A stretch of 64,000 bases of DNA from Lapillicoccus sp. (GTDB lineage: Bacteria > Actinomycetota > Actinomycetes > Actinomycetales > Dermatophilaceae), in NCBI RefSeq assembly GCF_025353065.1, contig NZ_JANXRJ010000103.1:62001-126000 (forward strand). The letters are read 5' to 3'. Positions 9,457-20,600 of this stretch are shown here, one piece after another. A model generated the notes under the pieces. The model was not told the DNA's origin. It made no database searches and worked only from the letters and a program-made list of their open reading frames with translations. A program made the position numbers and the translations under genes. The number at the start of each line of letters is the position of its first letter. Position 1 is the first letter of the stretch.

Positions 9457-9568
9457 GGGCTACCTCCAAGGCAGTCCGAAAGGCGGTGCCCCCACAGTAA
9501 GGACGCCACATTTCACGGACGTTTCGGACAGTGACCTGCGCCAGGACGAAGCCGAGGTGGAGACCGTC

Positions 9569-10669
9569 TCAGCGGCGCGTGAAGATCGCGCGCGTGACGC
9601 GGCCGACCGAGCCGAGGGCGAGCGCGACGGTCGCTCCGAGGATGGCGCCCGCCGCGATCGAGGTGCGGTCGGCCGTGCGGTCCCCGAAGGCGGGGACGCC
9701 GGCGACGGCGCGGCTCCGGATCGACCCGAGGTCGGCGCCGGCAGCACGCGCGGAGGCGCGGGCCGCAGGGCCGCCGCGAGCCCCTGAGGGATCCACCGTC
9801 GCGGCGACGGAGCCAGGGCCGGCGGCGCGGTCGACGTCGTTCGCCGCCCACGACGCGGCATACAGCACCAGCTTGGCGATCAGGTTGAGCCAGAAGAGCA
9901 GTCCGATGACCAGCACGATGGACCCGAAGAGCGGGTTCTTCGTCGCGTTGGCGATGAGCTGGACCCCGAACGCCTTGACGACGGTGAGGCCGAGACCCCC
10001 GACGACGGCGCCATTGCGAATGTCCTGCCACGGCAACGGGATTCCCGACAGCACGCGCAGCAGCACGATCATGATCGCCGTGTCGACGACGAAGCCCAGC
10101 ACGAGTCCGACGACCATGACCACCACCCTGCTGGTCGCCTCGCCCAGCGCCGCCGTGAAGAGCCCGGAAGCCGCGCCGGTCACGCTCGTCAGGACCGCCG
10201 ACACGAGGACGGCGAGGCCCAGCGTGGCGAGGACACCGAGGTCGCGCAGCTTGACGGTGACGACGTTGCCCGGCGACCCGGCGACCCCGAAGACCCCGCG
10301 GATGCCGTCGCGCAGCGACCCGACCCACCCCAGCCCGGAGAGCACCAGACCGACGACGGCGACGACACCGCCGATGGTGAGGACGGAGACCTTCGGCGCC
10401 GACAGCTGCACCAGACCGTCGGGGTGGGCGGCGGTCCTGATGAACCCCGGGAGGGTCGAGCTCAGCGAGTCGCCGACGCTGACCAGGAGGTCGGGTCGGC
10501 TCCGCAGGACGAACCCGAAGACGACGGCCGCGATGGCCGCGGCCGGGAAGATCGAGAAGAAGCCGTAGAACGCGATGCCGGCGGCGAGGAGGTTGCCGCG
10601 GGTGTCGCCGAACCGGGTCCACGCGCGCCAGCCGCGGGTCTGCTGGAAGCGCGTCCAGAGCTGCCTCAT
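9569..10669 (-). CDS. YihY/BrkB family integral membrane protein
   Basis: A 366-residue membrane protein with about six hydrophobic segments. It carries the family's N-terminal motif (GNLLAAGIAFYGFFSIFPA) and the conserved GGLGLTVVKAF...IVLVIGLLFWLNLIAKLVLYAA region near the C-terminal helices. The family was once misnamed ribonuclease BN; its function is unresolved (proposed transporter or envelope protein). ATG 10669 overlaps the stop of the upstream 2H phosphoesterase gene by 4 nt, so the two are co-translated. The last ~90 residues are an Ala/Arg-rich cytoplasmic tail with one further hydrophobic stretch near the end (SIAAGAILGATVALALGSV). Confidence 0.88.
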   Translation of the reverse strand: MRQLWTRFQQTRGWRAWTRFGDTRGNLLAAGIAFYGFFSIFPAAAIAAVVFGFVLRSRPDLLVSVGDSLSSTLPGFIRTAAHPDGLVQLSAPKVSVLTIGGVVAVVGLVLSGLGWVGSLRDGIRGVFGVAGSPGNVVTVKLRDLGVLATLGLAVLVSAVLTSVTGAASGLFTAALGEATSRVVVMVVGLVLGFVVDTAIMIVLLRVLSGIPLPWQDIRNGAVVGGLGLTVVKAFGVQLIANATKNPLFGSIVLVIGLLFWLNLIAKLVLYAASWAANDVDRAAGPGSVAATVDPSGARGGPAARASARAAGADLGSIRSRAVAGVPAFGDRTADRTSIAAGAILGATVALALGSVGRVTRAIFTRR

Positions 10670-11244
10670 CGCCCGGCCACCGAGGTCGCCGTCCCGAGGG
10701 AGAACTCGCGGGCGGGGATCCAGGTGCCCTCCTGGTCCTGTTCGTAGAGGTGGAAGCTGGCCACCTCGAAGCGGGCGGAGTAGTCGGCGAGGTCGTCGAA
10801 GGCCAGGTCGAGCGCGACCTCGTCCACGTCGTGCGCGACCGTGACGTGCGGGTGGTAGGGGAAGGCGAGGTCGGCTGCCCACCGGTCGGAACGGATCGCC
10901 TCCTGCAGCTGCTCGCACGCGGCGATCCCGTGGGCCACCTGGACGAAGACGACGTCGGAGAGCGGCCGGAAGGTGCCGGTGCCGCGCAGGACCATCGTGA
11001 AGGGCTCGACCGTCGCTGCCGCCCGCTCGAGGTGGTCGATGAGGAAGGGCACGTCGTCGACCCGGACCGGCGTCGGCCCCAGCAGCGTCACGTGCGAGGG
11101 GATGGCCAGTGCCAGCGGATCACCGAAGGACGCCCGTTTGAGCTGGAGCTCCTCGGCGAACGGCATCGGGATCGGGATCGACACCCCCATCACCGTGACG
11201 TCGGCGTCGGCGACGACAGCGCGCAGCGTTGACATGCGCGCCAT
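10666..11244 (-). CDS. 2H phosphoesterase superfamily (2'-5' RNA ligase-like) protein
   Basis: A 192-residue protein with both HxT motifs of the 2H superfamily: HVTLLGP near residue 51 and HPHVTVAH near residue 131. Members hydrolyse cyclic phosphodiesters or ligate RNA 2'-5'; the physiological substrate in actinobacteria is unknown. Its stop overlaps the start of the YihY gene (ATGA), a pairing that suggests linked expression. An alternative start at M4 (ATG 11235) is possible. No signal peptide or membrane segment is seen, so it is cytoplasmic. Confidence 0.85.
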   Translation of the reverse strand: MARMSTLRAVVADADVTVMGVSIPIPMPFAEELQLKRASFGDPLALAIPSHVTLLGPTPVRVDDVPFLIDHLERAAATVEPFTMVLRGTGTFRPLSDVVFVQVAHGIAACEQLQEAIRSDRWAADLAFPYHPHVTVAHDVDEVALDLAFDDLADYSARFEVASFHLYEQDQEGTWIPAREFSLGTATSVAGR

Positions 11245-11393
11245 TCTGTCAGGTGGGTCGAAGGCTCCCTGTCGGGCACGGGACGGCCGCGATTTGAACC
11301 CTATCCACGACTATGTCTGGTCCGTCCCCGCCTCTCCGCCGAGATGTTGCGGAGAACCTCCGAGTGGCGACGACCCGACGCTGCATCGCCAGA

Positions 11394-11405
11394 TACCGTG
11401 GGGCC
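11394..11405 (+). promoter_or_regulatory. Leaderless promoter -10 box for galK
   Basis: TACCGT (11394-11399) lies 6 nt before GTG 11406 and no Shine-Dalgarno sequence precedes that start, the arrangement expected when transcription starts at the initiation codon. Confidence 0.5.
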
Positions 11406-12561
<1,156 letters not shown>

Positions 12562-12572
<11 letters not shown>

Positions 12573-13887
12573 GCCGACGACCCGCCACGCAGGACGCTCC
12601 CGTCAGACGGGCGTCCGCGCGACGCGGGTCGGTGGCTCCGCCACGGTCATCACCCCACCGCCGGGCCCGATGGCGGGGTATGCCGTGCGGCTGGGTGACT
12701 CGACGGGCACCACCGCCGACCTGATGGCCCGGGTCACGGTCTTCGACGACGGCGACACTCCCGTGGTCCTCGTCGTCCTCGACCTCCTCTACGCGACCCA
12801 GGCGCTGACCAGGGCCGTGCGCGAGGCGGTCGCCGGCTCGACCCCGGTGATGCCGGAGCACGTCATCGTCACCGCCACCCACACGCACAACGGCCCGGCC
12901 GACCTCGCGACGACGCAGGGATCGGTCGTCCGCCTCTTCGTGGCCGACGCCTGCGCCCGCGCCGCCGAACGCGCCTGGTCCGAACGTCGCGAGGCGCGAC
13001 TGGTCACCGGTGAGATCCAGGTCCGCGGCATCAGCGCGCACCGTAGGACGCGGGTCGGGGTGCCCGACGAGACCCTCACGCTCGTCGCCGCGCTCGACGA
13101 GAAGACCGGCGACCCCATCGTCTCCATCGTCAACTTCGCCTGTCACGCCACGGTGCACGGGCCGGAGATGACGTCGTGGTCACCGGACTTCCCCGGAGCG
13201 GTGTGCGCGAGCCTCGAGTCCTGGGCCGGCGGCACCGTCACATTCCTCCAGGGCTGCGCCGGCGACGTCAATCCGGTTGTCTCCACACGGGACTGGGCCG
13301 ACGCGTCGCGCATCGGAGAGATCGTGGCAGCTGCCTCGCTGCAGCTCCTGCGTGATGCCCAAGGCCTCCTGCGCGGGCTGACGACCGAGTCGCCGTCACT
13401 CGAGTCGACCTTCCCCGCACAGAACCGCAGCCGTTGCCGCCTCGTGGCGCCGAGCTGTCTCGAGCTCGCCAGCGTCCTCGTCGACGTTGACCCGGGGCCT
13501 CGCCCGACGCGGCATACGCCCAGCGTCCACGACGACCCGTTCACCCGCTCCCGCCTGTGGATCGAGGACCTCCACGCCCGAGACGGCAACCTCTTCGGCA
13601 GCTTCGACGCTATCGACCGGCTCACCGTCCAGGTGGTGCGCCTCGGCGTCGACCTCCACCTCGTCGCACTGCCCGGTGAGCCGATGTCGGTCGCGGGACG
13701 ACTGCTGCGCGGAAGCGGGCCGGGCACCGTCCTCGTGGCCGGCTACGCCGACGCCTCGGTAGGCTATCTCCCGGCCCGTGAGGACCACCTCGTCGGTGGC
13801 TACGAGGTCGGCGCGTGCGCCTACGAGCCGGGCGCTCTCGAGCGTCTGGTCGACGCCGCCGTGACGACGCTGCGCGAGCTGCGCTGA
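12562..13887 (+). CDS. Neutral/alkaline ceramidase-like hydrolase
   Basis: A 441-residue protein matching the N-terminal catalytic domain of the neutral/alkaline non-lysosomal ceramidase family: TATHTHNGP near residue 104 (zinc-site histidines), NFACHATV near 192 and QGCAGDVNP near 231. Family enzymes hydrolyse N-acyl bonds of ceramides or related lipids. There is no clear signal peptide and the C-terminal Ig-like domain of full ceramidases is missing, so it is a short version whose substrate is open. It starts with GTG inside the end of galK and is probably co-transcribed with it. Confidence 0.75.
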
Positions 13888-13906
13888 CCTGCGGCCCCGG
13901 CCGGGC

Positions 13907-13918
13907 TAGGGTCGCCGG
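13907..13918 (+). promoter_or_regulatory. Leaderless promoter -10 box for the S10 peptidase
   Basis: TAGGGT (13907-13912) is 6 nt upstream of GTG 13919, in the 31-nt gap after the ceramidase-like gene; no Shine-Dalgarno sequence is seen. Confidence 0.45.
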
Positions 13919-15457
13919 GTGGCTGACGAGACCGTGAAGACCCCCGCCCCGACCGACCCGCCCACCCCGCCGGGCGTGCCGCCAGCGACGAAGTCGCCGA
14001 GCTCTCCGACGACCAGCACACCGGTGGAGCCGACGGACGACCTCGTCGTCACGCGGCATACCCTCAAGGTGGGCCGACGTACGCTGCGCTACACCGCCGA
14101 GACCGGGCGCGTGGTGTTGCGGGAGGAGGTGCTCGAGGACGGCGTCTTCTCCGGCACGACGGCCAGGGCGGAGATCTCCCTGACGTCCTACGTCCTCAAC
14201 GGCGCCGACCCCCTCACGAGGCCGATCACGTTCGCCTTCAACGGTGGTCCTGGTTCGTCGAGCATCTGGCTGCACCTCGGCCTGCTCGGCCCACGCCGCG
14301 TCCTCATGGGTGATGCGGGCGCCCTCCTGCCACCGCCCTACGCCCTCGCGGACAACCCCGAGTCGCTGCTCGGGGTCAGCGACCTCGTCTTCATCGATCC
14401 CGTCTCGACCGGCTACTCGCGCGCCGTCGACGGCGGAAAGCCGGCTCCCTTCCACGGCTACCAGGGCGACATCGACTCGGTCGGCGAGCTGATCCGGCTC
14501 TGGACCAGCCGCCACGGTCGGTGGATGTCGCCGAAGCTCCTCGCCGGGGAGTCCTACGGCACGCTGCGCGCCGCAGCCCTCGCCGAGCACCTGCAGACCC
14601 GTTACGGCATGTATCTCAACGGGGTCATCCTCATCTCCAGCGTGCTCGACCTCGGCTCGATCGACTTCGAGAACCAGCGCAACGACCGTGCGCACGCGCT
14701 CTACCTGCCCACCTACGCAGCCATCGCGCACTACCACGGGAAGCACGGGCGGCGTTCTCTGCGTTCGGTGCTCGACGAGGCCGAGGCGTATGCCGCGCGC
14801 GACTACCCCTGGGCGCTGTCCCGGGGCAGCCGGCTCACCGCCGCCGAGCGCCGGGAGGCTGTGGCGACGCTCGCCCGGATCAGCGGGCTCAGCGAGGACT
14901 ACGTCGACCGCGCCGACCTGCGCATCGAGCACTGGCGCTTCTTCGGAGAGCTGCTGCGCGACGAGCGCCGGGTGACCGGCCGGCTCGACGGGCGCTTCAG
15001 CGGCCCGGCCGCGAGCGGCATCGCGGAGTCGATGGACGCCGACGTCTCGATGGACGCGATCACCGGGCCCTACGCCGCTGCGTTCAACCACTACGTGCGG
15101 CAGGAGCTCGGCTACGCCAACGACCTGCACTACGAGCACATCACCAACAAGGTGCAGCCGTGGTCCTTCAAGGACTTCGAGGGCCGTCCGATCGACGTCT
15201 CCCCCAAGCTCGAGCGGGCGATGCGGCAGAACCCCCACCTCAAGGTCTACCTCGGCTACGGCTACTACGACGGGGCCACCCCGCACTTCGCCGCCGAGGA
15301 CGTCGTCGCGCACCTCCAGCTCCCGCCCGAGCTCGTCGCCAACATCGAGCACGCCTACTACGAGGGCGGCCACATGATGTACGTCCACGAGCCGTCGAGG
15401 GTGCAGCAGAGCGCCGACCTCGCCGAGTTCGTTCGAAGCGCGTCCCGGTCGAGCTGA
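13919..15457 (+). CDS. S10 family serine carboxypeptidase-like protein
   Basis: A 512-residue alpha/beta hydrolase. The likely triad is S212 (GESYGTLRAA), D451 (GYYDGATPHF) and H485 (GGHMMYVHEP), in the S10 order. The oxyanion segment FAFNGGPGSSSIWLHLG is typical of the family. The first ~45 residues are Pro/Thr/Ser-rich and lack a signal peptide, so it may be cytoplasmic, as in many bacterial S10 homologues. It would release C-terminal amino acids from peptides. It converges on the GH16 gene, with 16 nt between the two stops. Confidence 0.88.
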   Translation: MADETVKTPAPTDPPTPPGVPPATKSPSSPTTSTPVEPTDDLVVTRHTLKVGRRTLRYTAETGRVVLREEVLEDGVFSGTTARAEISLTSYVLNGADPLTRPITFAFNGGPGSSSIWLHLGLLGPRRVLMGDAGALLPPPYALADNPESLLGVSDLVFIDPVSTGYSRAVDGGKPAPFHGYQGDIDSVGELIRLWTSRHGRWMSPKLLAGESYGTLRAAALAEHLQTRYGMYLNGVILISSVLDLGSIDFENQRNDRAHALYLPTYAAIAHYHGKHGRRSLRSVLDEAEAYAARDYPWALSRGSRLTAAERREAVATLARISGLSEDYVDRADLRIEHWRFFGELLRDERRVTGRLDGRFSGPAASGIAESMDADVSMDAITGPYAAAFNHYVRQELGYANDLHYEHITNKVQPWSFKDFEGRPIDVSPKLERAMRQNPHLKVYLGYGYYDGATPHFAAEDVVAHLQLPPELVANIEHAYYEGGHMMYVHEPSRVQQSADLAEFVRSASRSS

Positions 15458-15473
15458 GACCGCCTGCCGCCCC

Positions 15474-16505
15474 TCAGCGCGCGGTGTCACACCCTCCGGT
15501 GCGGGACGAGACCACCACGGGTGGCGCAATGAGCGGGGAGGCCGAGGTGCTCACCCGCACGTAGTCGACGAGCATCGTCGCGGGGAACGTCGTCGTCGCC
15601 GGTGGCGTCCCGGGCCAGCTCCCGCCGACCGCGAGGTTGAGGACGAGGAACATCCTCTGGTCGAAGGTCCACGCACTCCCGAAGGACGCCCGGGTGCGCG
15701 TCGCGGTCGGGTGCCCGTCGACGGAGAAGGTGACTCCCGAGGCGGTCCAGTCGGCCGAGAAGACGTGGAAGGCGTCGCTGAACGACGCGCCACCCGGCAG
15801 GGTGTAGCCGACGCACGAGCTCATCTTGGCCGCCGGGAGGATGGTGTGGAGGCTGGCATAGACGGCACCGGGCTCGTTGCCGACGTGCTCCATGATGTCG
15901 GCCTCCGCGTAGGCCGGGTCCGGGCTGGCGTTCACGTTGTTGTCGAGCGCCCAGAAGGCCGGCCAGAGCCCCGCGCCGGAGGGCACCTTGATGCGGGCCT
16001 CGAGGTGGCCGTACTGCTGGCTGAAGGTGCCGAGGGTGTTCAGCCGTGCGGACTGGTAGGTGCAGGTGCCGTACCAGCAGGAGCCGGATGCCGCGTTGGT
16101 CGCGACGATCGCGAGGTCTCCGTTGCCGTCGAGATGCGCGTTCGCCGTCGCGTTCGTGTAGTTCTCCAGCTCGCCGTTGCCCCACCCGCGCCCGCCTGTG
16201 TCGTAGACCCACTTGTGGGGGTCCGGTCGGGTCCCGGCCGTGCCGGTGAACTCGTCGGACCAGCTGACCTGGCCCACTCCGACACCGCCACCTCCGCGAC
16301 CACCGACACCCTCGACACCCCCGCCGCCGCCAGCCGAGCCGCGGACGGCGTTCGAGCCGACCACGGCGATCGTGGACGACGCACCGAGGGCAGCACGGGG
16401 CGAGCGGTCGGCCCGGGCCGGGTCGGTCAGGGCGAGGACGGAGCCCGAGGCGCAGGCCACGACGGCGAGGATGGTGAGAACGCGTCGGAACGGTGAGGGG
16501 GCCAT
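15474..16505 (-). CDS. Secreted GH16 beta-glucanase (copy 1)
   Basis: A 343-residue enzyme with an N-terminal signal peptide (FRRVLTILAVVACASGSVLALT, cleavage near ARA). A Gly-rich linker occupies ~59-78 and a GH16 domain ~82-325. The catalytic motif is EADIME with nucleophile E201, D203 and acid/base E206. GH16 of this laminarinase type cleaves beta-1,3- or beta-1,3/1,4-glucans outside the cell. ATG 16505 is used; ATG 16517 and TTG 16526 are in-frame alternatives. It is closely similar to the adjacent GH16 gene, so the pair is a tandem duplication. No carbohydrate-binding module is attached. Confidence 0.9.
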   Translation of the reverse strand: MAPSPFRRVLTILAVVACASGSVLALTDPARADRSPRAALGASSTIAVVGSNAVRGSAGGGGGVEGVGGRGGGGVGVGQVSWSDEFTGTAGTRPDPHKWVYDTGGRGWGNGELENYTNATANAHLDGNGDLAIVATNAASGSCWYGTCTYQSARLNTLGTFSQQYGHLEARIKVPSGAGLWPAFWALDNNVNASPDPAYAEADIMEHVGNEPGAVYASLHTILPAAKMSSCVGYTLPGGASFSDAFHVFSADWTASGVTFSVDGHPTATRTRASFGSAWTFDQRMFLVLNLAVGGSWPGTPPATTTFPATMLVDYVRVSTSASPLIAPPVVVSSRTGGCDTAR

Positions 16506-16548
16506 GTGCCCGATCATTCCGCCCAAAAGGTATAAATAGGGTATAGCA

Positions 16549-16571
16549 AACAGACATAACTCTCATCTGTT
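16549..16571 (-). promoter_or_regulatory. AT-rich promoter region with an inverted repeat, GH16 copy 1
   Basis: The 16527-16575 stretch is far richer in A+T than its surroundings and, on the minus strand, reads GCTATACCCTATTTATACC, offering TATACC -10 boxes. Just upstream is a perfect 6-bp inverted repeat, AACAGA-N11-TCTGTT (16549-16571), a plausible operator. Confidence 0.45.
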
Positions 16572-16607
16572 CGGCCGATGGTCGTGCCGCCCCACGGCGC
16601 TGGGCCC

Positions 16608-17615
16608 CTACTGCGCTCGGTCGCAGCCACCCGAGCGGCTCGCGACGACGGGCGGAGCCACGGCCGACGACGGCGTCGCCGACACCCGCACGTAGTCGAC
16701 CAGCAGCTGGGCCGGGAAGGGTGTGCCGGGCGGCGGGGTCCCGGGCCACACGCCGCCGACGGCGAGGTCGAGGATGAGGAACATCGGCTGGTCGAACGTC
16801 CAGGCTCGGCCGTAGGTCGCCTTGAGGCGGGTCGCGGTCAGGTGTCCGTCGACCGAGAAGGTCACCTGGGTGGCGTCCCAGTCGACCGCGAAGACGTGGA
16901 AGCCGGTGGCGTATGCCGCGCCACCGGGCAGCGTGTACCCCACGCAGTCGTCCATCGAGGCGGGTCCGCGCCGGCCGTGCTGGCTGGCGTAGCTGGCGAA
17001 CGGCTCGTTGCCGACCTGCTCCATGATGTCGCCCTCGGCGTAGGCGGGGTCGGGATGGGCGTTGACGTTGTCGTCGAGCATCCAGAAGGCGGGCCACAGC
17101 CCGGAGCCGGAGGGGACCTGGATGCGCGCCTCGACGTGACCGTACTGCTGGCTGAAGGTGCCGAGCGTCAGGAGGCGGGCGGAGGTGTAGCGACAGGTGC
17201 CGTACCAGCAGGAGCCCGTGCTGGTCGGGCGGGCGACGATGGCCAGGTGACCCAGCCCGTCGAGGTGGGCGTTCGCCGTGGCGCTCGTGTAGGTCTGCAG
17301 CTCCTGGTTGCCCCACCCGCCCCCACCGATGTCGTAGGACCACTCCTGCGGGTCGGGCCGGCTGTTCGCTGCACCGGAGAACTCGTCGGACCACGTCGTC
17401 GAGGTGGCGGGGGCGGCGGCTCGGGGCGCGGACGGCATACCGGACCGGGTCTGTGCTGCGGCCGGAGGGCCGCTGGCGAGCAGGCCGGCGATCGCGGCTC
17501 CGACCGTGAGGGCCAGAGCGAGAGAGCGAGCCCGATGATGGCGGCGGGGGGAAGCGCGGCAGCGGCCGATCGCGGAGGGGCGGGCGGGAGGGCGACCTTC
17601 GGGGAGTCTGTCCAT
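16608..17615 (-). CDS. Secreted GH16 beta-glucanase (copy 2)
   Basis: A 335-residue paralogue of the neighbouring GH16. An Arg-rich N-terminus and a hydrophobic segment (SLALALTVGAAIAGLLASG) form a signal peptide, followed by a short linker and the GH16 domain from ~74. The catalytic motif is EGDIME with E194, D196 and E199. Like copy 1 it ends shortly after the DYVRV strand that closes the fold and carries no binding module. The active-site variant (EGD against EAD) and different N-terminal linkers suggest two forms of the same extracellular beta-glucanase. It is transcribed towards copy 1, which has its own AT-rich promoter. Confidence 0.9.
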   Translation of the reverse strand: MDRLPEGRPPARPSAIGRCRASPRRHHRARSLALALTVGAAIAGLLASGPPAAAQTRSGMPSAPRAAAPATSTTWSDEFSGAANSRPDPQEWSYDIGGGGWGNQELQTYTSATANAHLDGLGHLAIVARPTSTGSCWYGTCRYTSARLLTLGTFSQQYGHVEARIQVPSGSGLWPAFWMLDDNVNAHPDPAYAEGDIMEQVGNEPFASYASQHGRRGPASMDDCVGYTLPGGAAYATGFHVFAVDWDATQVTFSVDGHLTATRLKATYGRAWTFDQPMFLILDLAVGGVWPGTPPPGTPFPAQLLVDYVRVSATPSSAVAPPVVASRSGGCDRAQ

Positions 17616-17673
17616 GCCCGGATCTTCTGGTATGCCGGGTTCGGCCGCGACGGACCTGTCACGTCTTCGGGGG

Positions 17674-17685
17674 TGACATTTGTCA
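17674..17685 (-). promoter_or_regulatory. Possible operator upstream of GH16 copy 2
   Basis: TGACATTTGTCA is a 5-bp inverted repeat around TT, 59 bp upstream of the GH16 start and overlapping the end of the mannosidase pseudogene region. LacI-type repressors of sugar genes often bind sites of this form; the assignment is inference. Confidence 0.3.
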
Positions 17686-17689
17686 AACC

Positions 17690-20600
17690 TCAGCCCCGGC
17701 GCCCGGTGACGGCCATCACCGCCACGCGGTCGCTGGCGCCGAACGTCACGGACTGGAGGGCCCGACCCGGATCGGTCGGGACACGCACCCCCCAGAGGTG
17801 GACGGCGAGCCCATCCGTCCCGGAGGGGCCGCCCACCCGGCCGGACGTCCGGACCAGGTCCGCCTCCCCGAACCGGGGCGACCCCGCCGCCCAGTCGCTC
17901 ACCGAGATCGTCGTGGCGACGTCACCGTCGGCGTAGTGCAGGGTGACGGGGACGGCGGCGGCATCGCCGTTCCGCGCGCTGGCCAACAGGGTCAGGGCCG
18001 AGAAGGTGCCGACGGCCGGCACGGTCGTGGGCGCGAGCGGCGCGAGGAAGTTGGGCGCCGTCCCGGTGGTGTCCGGGATCCGGAAGGCCCCGTCCCCCAC
18101 GACCTGGATGCCGGGTGCCGGCACCTGGTCGGCCGGGAAGCTCCACCCCCCGCCGTCGAAGCCGCCCTGGGTCGCCGGCGTCGATCCGGCGACCCCGTCG
18201 AGACCGAGCGACGCGGTGAGGTCCAGCGGGCACAGGCTGCCGGTGGCCGAGCAGGACACGTCGACGACGGTCACCTGCAGGGTCTTGGTCACGTCACCGA
18301 TGCGTGAGGCGGCCGTGACCTTCGGGGGATAGCTGCCGGGCGGGGTCCCCGCGGGCACGGTGATGTCGAGCGGCACCGACCCCGTCGCCGGCTTGCCCCG
18401 TGACGTCAGCGGCACGACCACCTGCTGGGGGGTGACGGTCAGGGGAGCCTGCACCGTGGCGATGACGGCCGTCCGGGTGGATCCGGGTGTCTGGGTGACG
18501 AGATCGGCTGTGACAGCGACGTGCTGCGCCGCTGTCCCGGTCGGCGCCGTCGGCAACGACGTCGCGGACGTCGGGACGAGCCCCATCGAGAGGTTGGTCA
18601 GCGTCCCCGGCCCCGACGAGCGGCACGGCGACGGCGGAGCCGCGCTCGGCGCGGTCGCCCAGGACGAGGGACGCGGACCGAGGTCGACCCGCAGGGTCGC
18701 CCCCTGGCGGAGGTCGTCGACCGTGAACCAGGACCGCGTGAGCGCCTTGCCCCCGAGGGAGGCCTGCTGGACATAGCGGTTCGCGTCCGAGGATGCCGGT
18801 GCGGAGATCGTGACGTCGCCGGAGAAGTAGGGCCTGGTCAGGTGGAGCGTGACCGTGGTGAACTTCGGCGAGCCGAGCACCAGCGTCTGGGTGCCGGCCA
18901 ACCGGATAGATCCCGATCGACGACAGCACGTGCCACGCCGACATCGTGCCGAGGTCGTCGTTGCCGGTCATGCCGGTGGGTCCGTCGGTGAACAGCGTGG
19001 TCGCGGCCCGCACCACGTCGGCCGTCTTCCACGGCTGACCGGTCCAGAGATAGACGTAGGGCGCGTGCAGATCGGGCTCGTTCTGCGGGTTGTAGCGGCT
19101 CTGCCCGTAGTAGTCGTAGGCGCTGTTGACCCAGACCTCGCGGGTCACGCGTGCCGGGTCGATCAGCAGCTCGCTGTAGTCGAAGAAGTGGTCGAGCCGC
19201 GAGTTCGCCTGTGCCGCACCACCCATCGAGGAGATGGCTCCGGGCATGTCCTGCGGGACGAGCCACTGGTACTGCCAGGCGGTGCCCTCGTGGAACCCCT
19301 CGCTGTAGGCCGGGTCCGCGTTCCCCACGAAGACCCCGTCAGCGTTGCGCGCCCGGGGGAACCCCGTCGACGGGTCGATCAGCGACTGCCAGCCGCGGCA
19401 CCGCAGCGCGTAGCGCTCGGCGTCGTCGTCCCGGCCCAGGGCCGCGGCGAGGGTCGAGAGGGAGCAGTCCGACACGGCATACTCCATCGTCGCGGAAGCA
19501 CCGTGGGCGAGGTCGTAGTCCCCGGGTTTGCCGGTCGCCTCGGCGACGTAGGGCACGAAGCCGTTGGCGATGTAGGAGGGGTTGCCGGCGCGCCCGTTGG
19601 CCGGGCTGCTCGCGGGCGGCACCTGGTCGGCGTTCACCTTGAGCAGCTGGTAGACCTCACTCAGGTGGCCGTTCAGCAGGCCGTACTGCCACGCGGTCAC
19701 GAGGAAGGGCGTGACCGGGTCGCCGGTCATGATGTTGGTCTCGACGTTGCCGTAGACCCACCGCGGTGCCCAGCCGCCCTGCTGGCCCGCGCGCAGCAGC
19801 GAGACCGCCTGGTCGCGCGCCTCCTCGGGGGCGAGGAGGCCGAGCAGCTGCGCCTGGGTGCGATAGGTGTCCCAGAGCGAGAAGTTCTGGTAACAGGCGC
19901 CGCCGTCGGCCGTGTGCACGGCGTCGTCGAAGCCGCGGTAGCGCCGGTCGACGTCGCTGCCGGTGCTCGGGGTGATCAGGCTGCGGTAGAGCGAGGAGTA
20001 GAAGGGGCCGCGGTCGGCCGCTGCTCCCCCGGTCGTCTCGACGGTGCCGAGCCGGGTCGCCCAGGCGGCCCGGGTGGCGGCGTGGGTGGCGGCGTGGGTG
20101 GCGGCGAAGGTGCCCGCGCCCTCGGCCGCGAGGTTGGCCCGCGCGCCGGCCGCATCGACGTAGGAGATCGCCGTCACCGCGACGACGTCGTGGTCGGTGG
20201 TGGCGTCGAACCCGGCCCAGGCCCCGCGGCGACCGGCACCGGAGGTCTGGGTCGAGCCCGGCGTGAAGGTCGAGTCGGCCCACGTGCCGGTGGTCCTGAA
20301 CGGCCGGTCGAAACGGGTGACGAAGTGCAGCGTGTAGGGCCGCGTCGTCTGGCAGAACCCCTGACCCGTCACCGTGGTCTCGATGGTGCGGTCGTCGACG
20401 ACGGTCGCCTGCGAACTCGTCACCTCGTGCAGGGCCTAGCCGGTGTTGATCAGCACGGTCGCGTCGGCGGTGGCGGGGAAGGTGTAACGCTGCCACCCGG
20501 TGCGGGTGGTCGCGGTCATCTCGGCGCGCACGGGACCCCCGGGCGCCGTGAGGGTCACCCCGTAGTAGCCGGGGCTCGCCTCCTCCCCCACGTGCGAGAA

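Noticed and set aside
11285-11350. A T-loop-like GGTTCAAAT on the minus strand suggesting a tRNA
   Set aside because: The flanking bases cannot form the T stem and no D arm, anticodon arm or acceptor stem fits.
20436-20438. TAG read-through or recoding in the GH92 gene
   Set aside because: A second lesion (frameshift near 18900) in the same gene makes decay simpler, and no recoding element or suppressor tRNA is visible.
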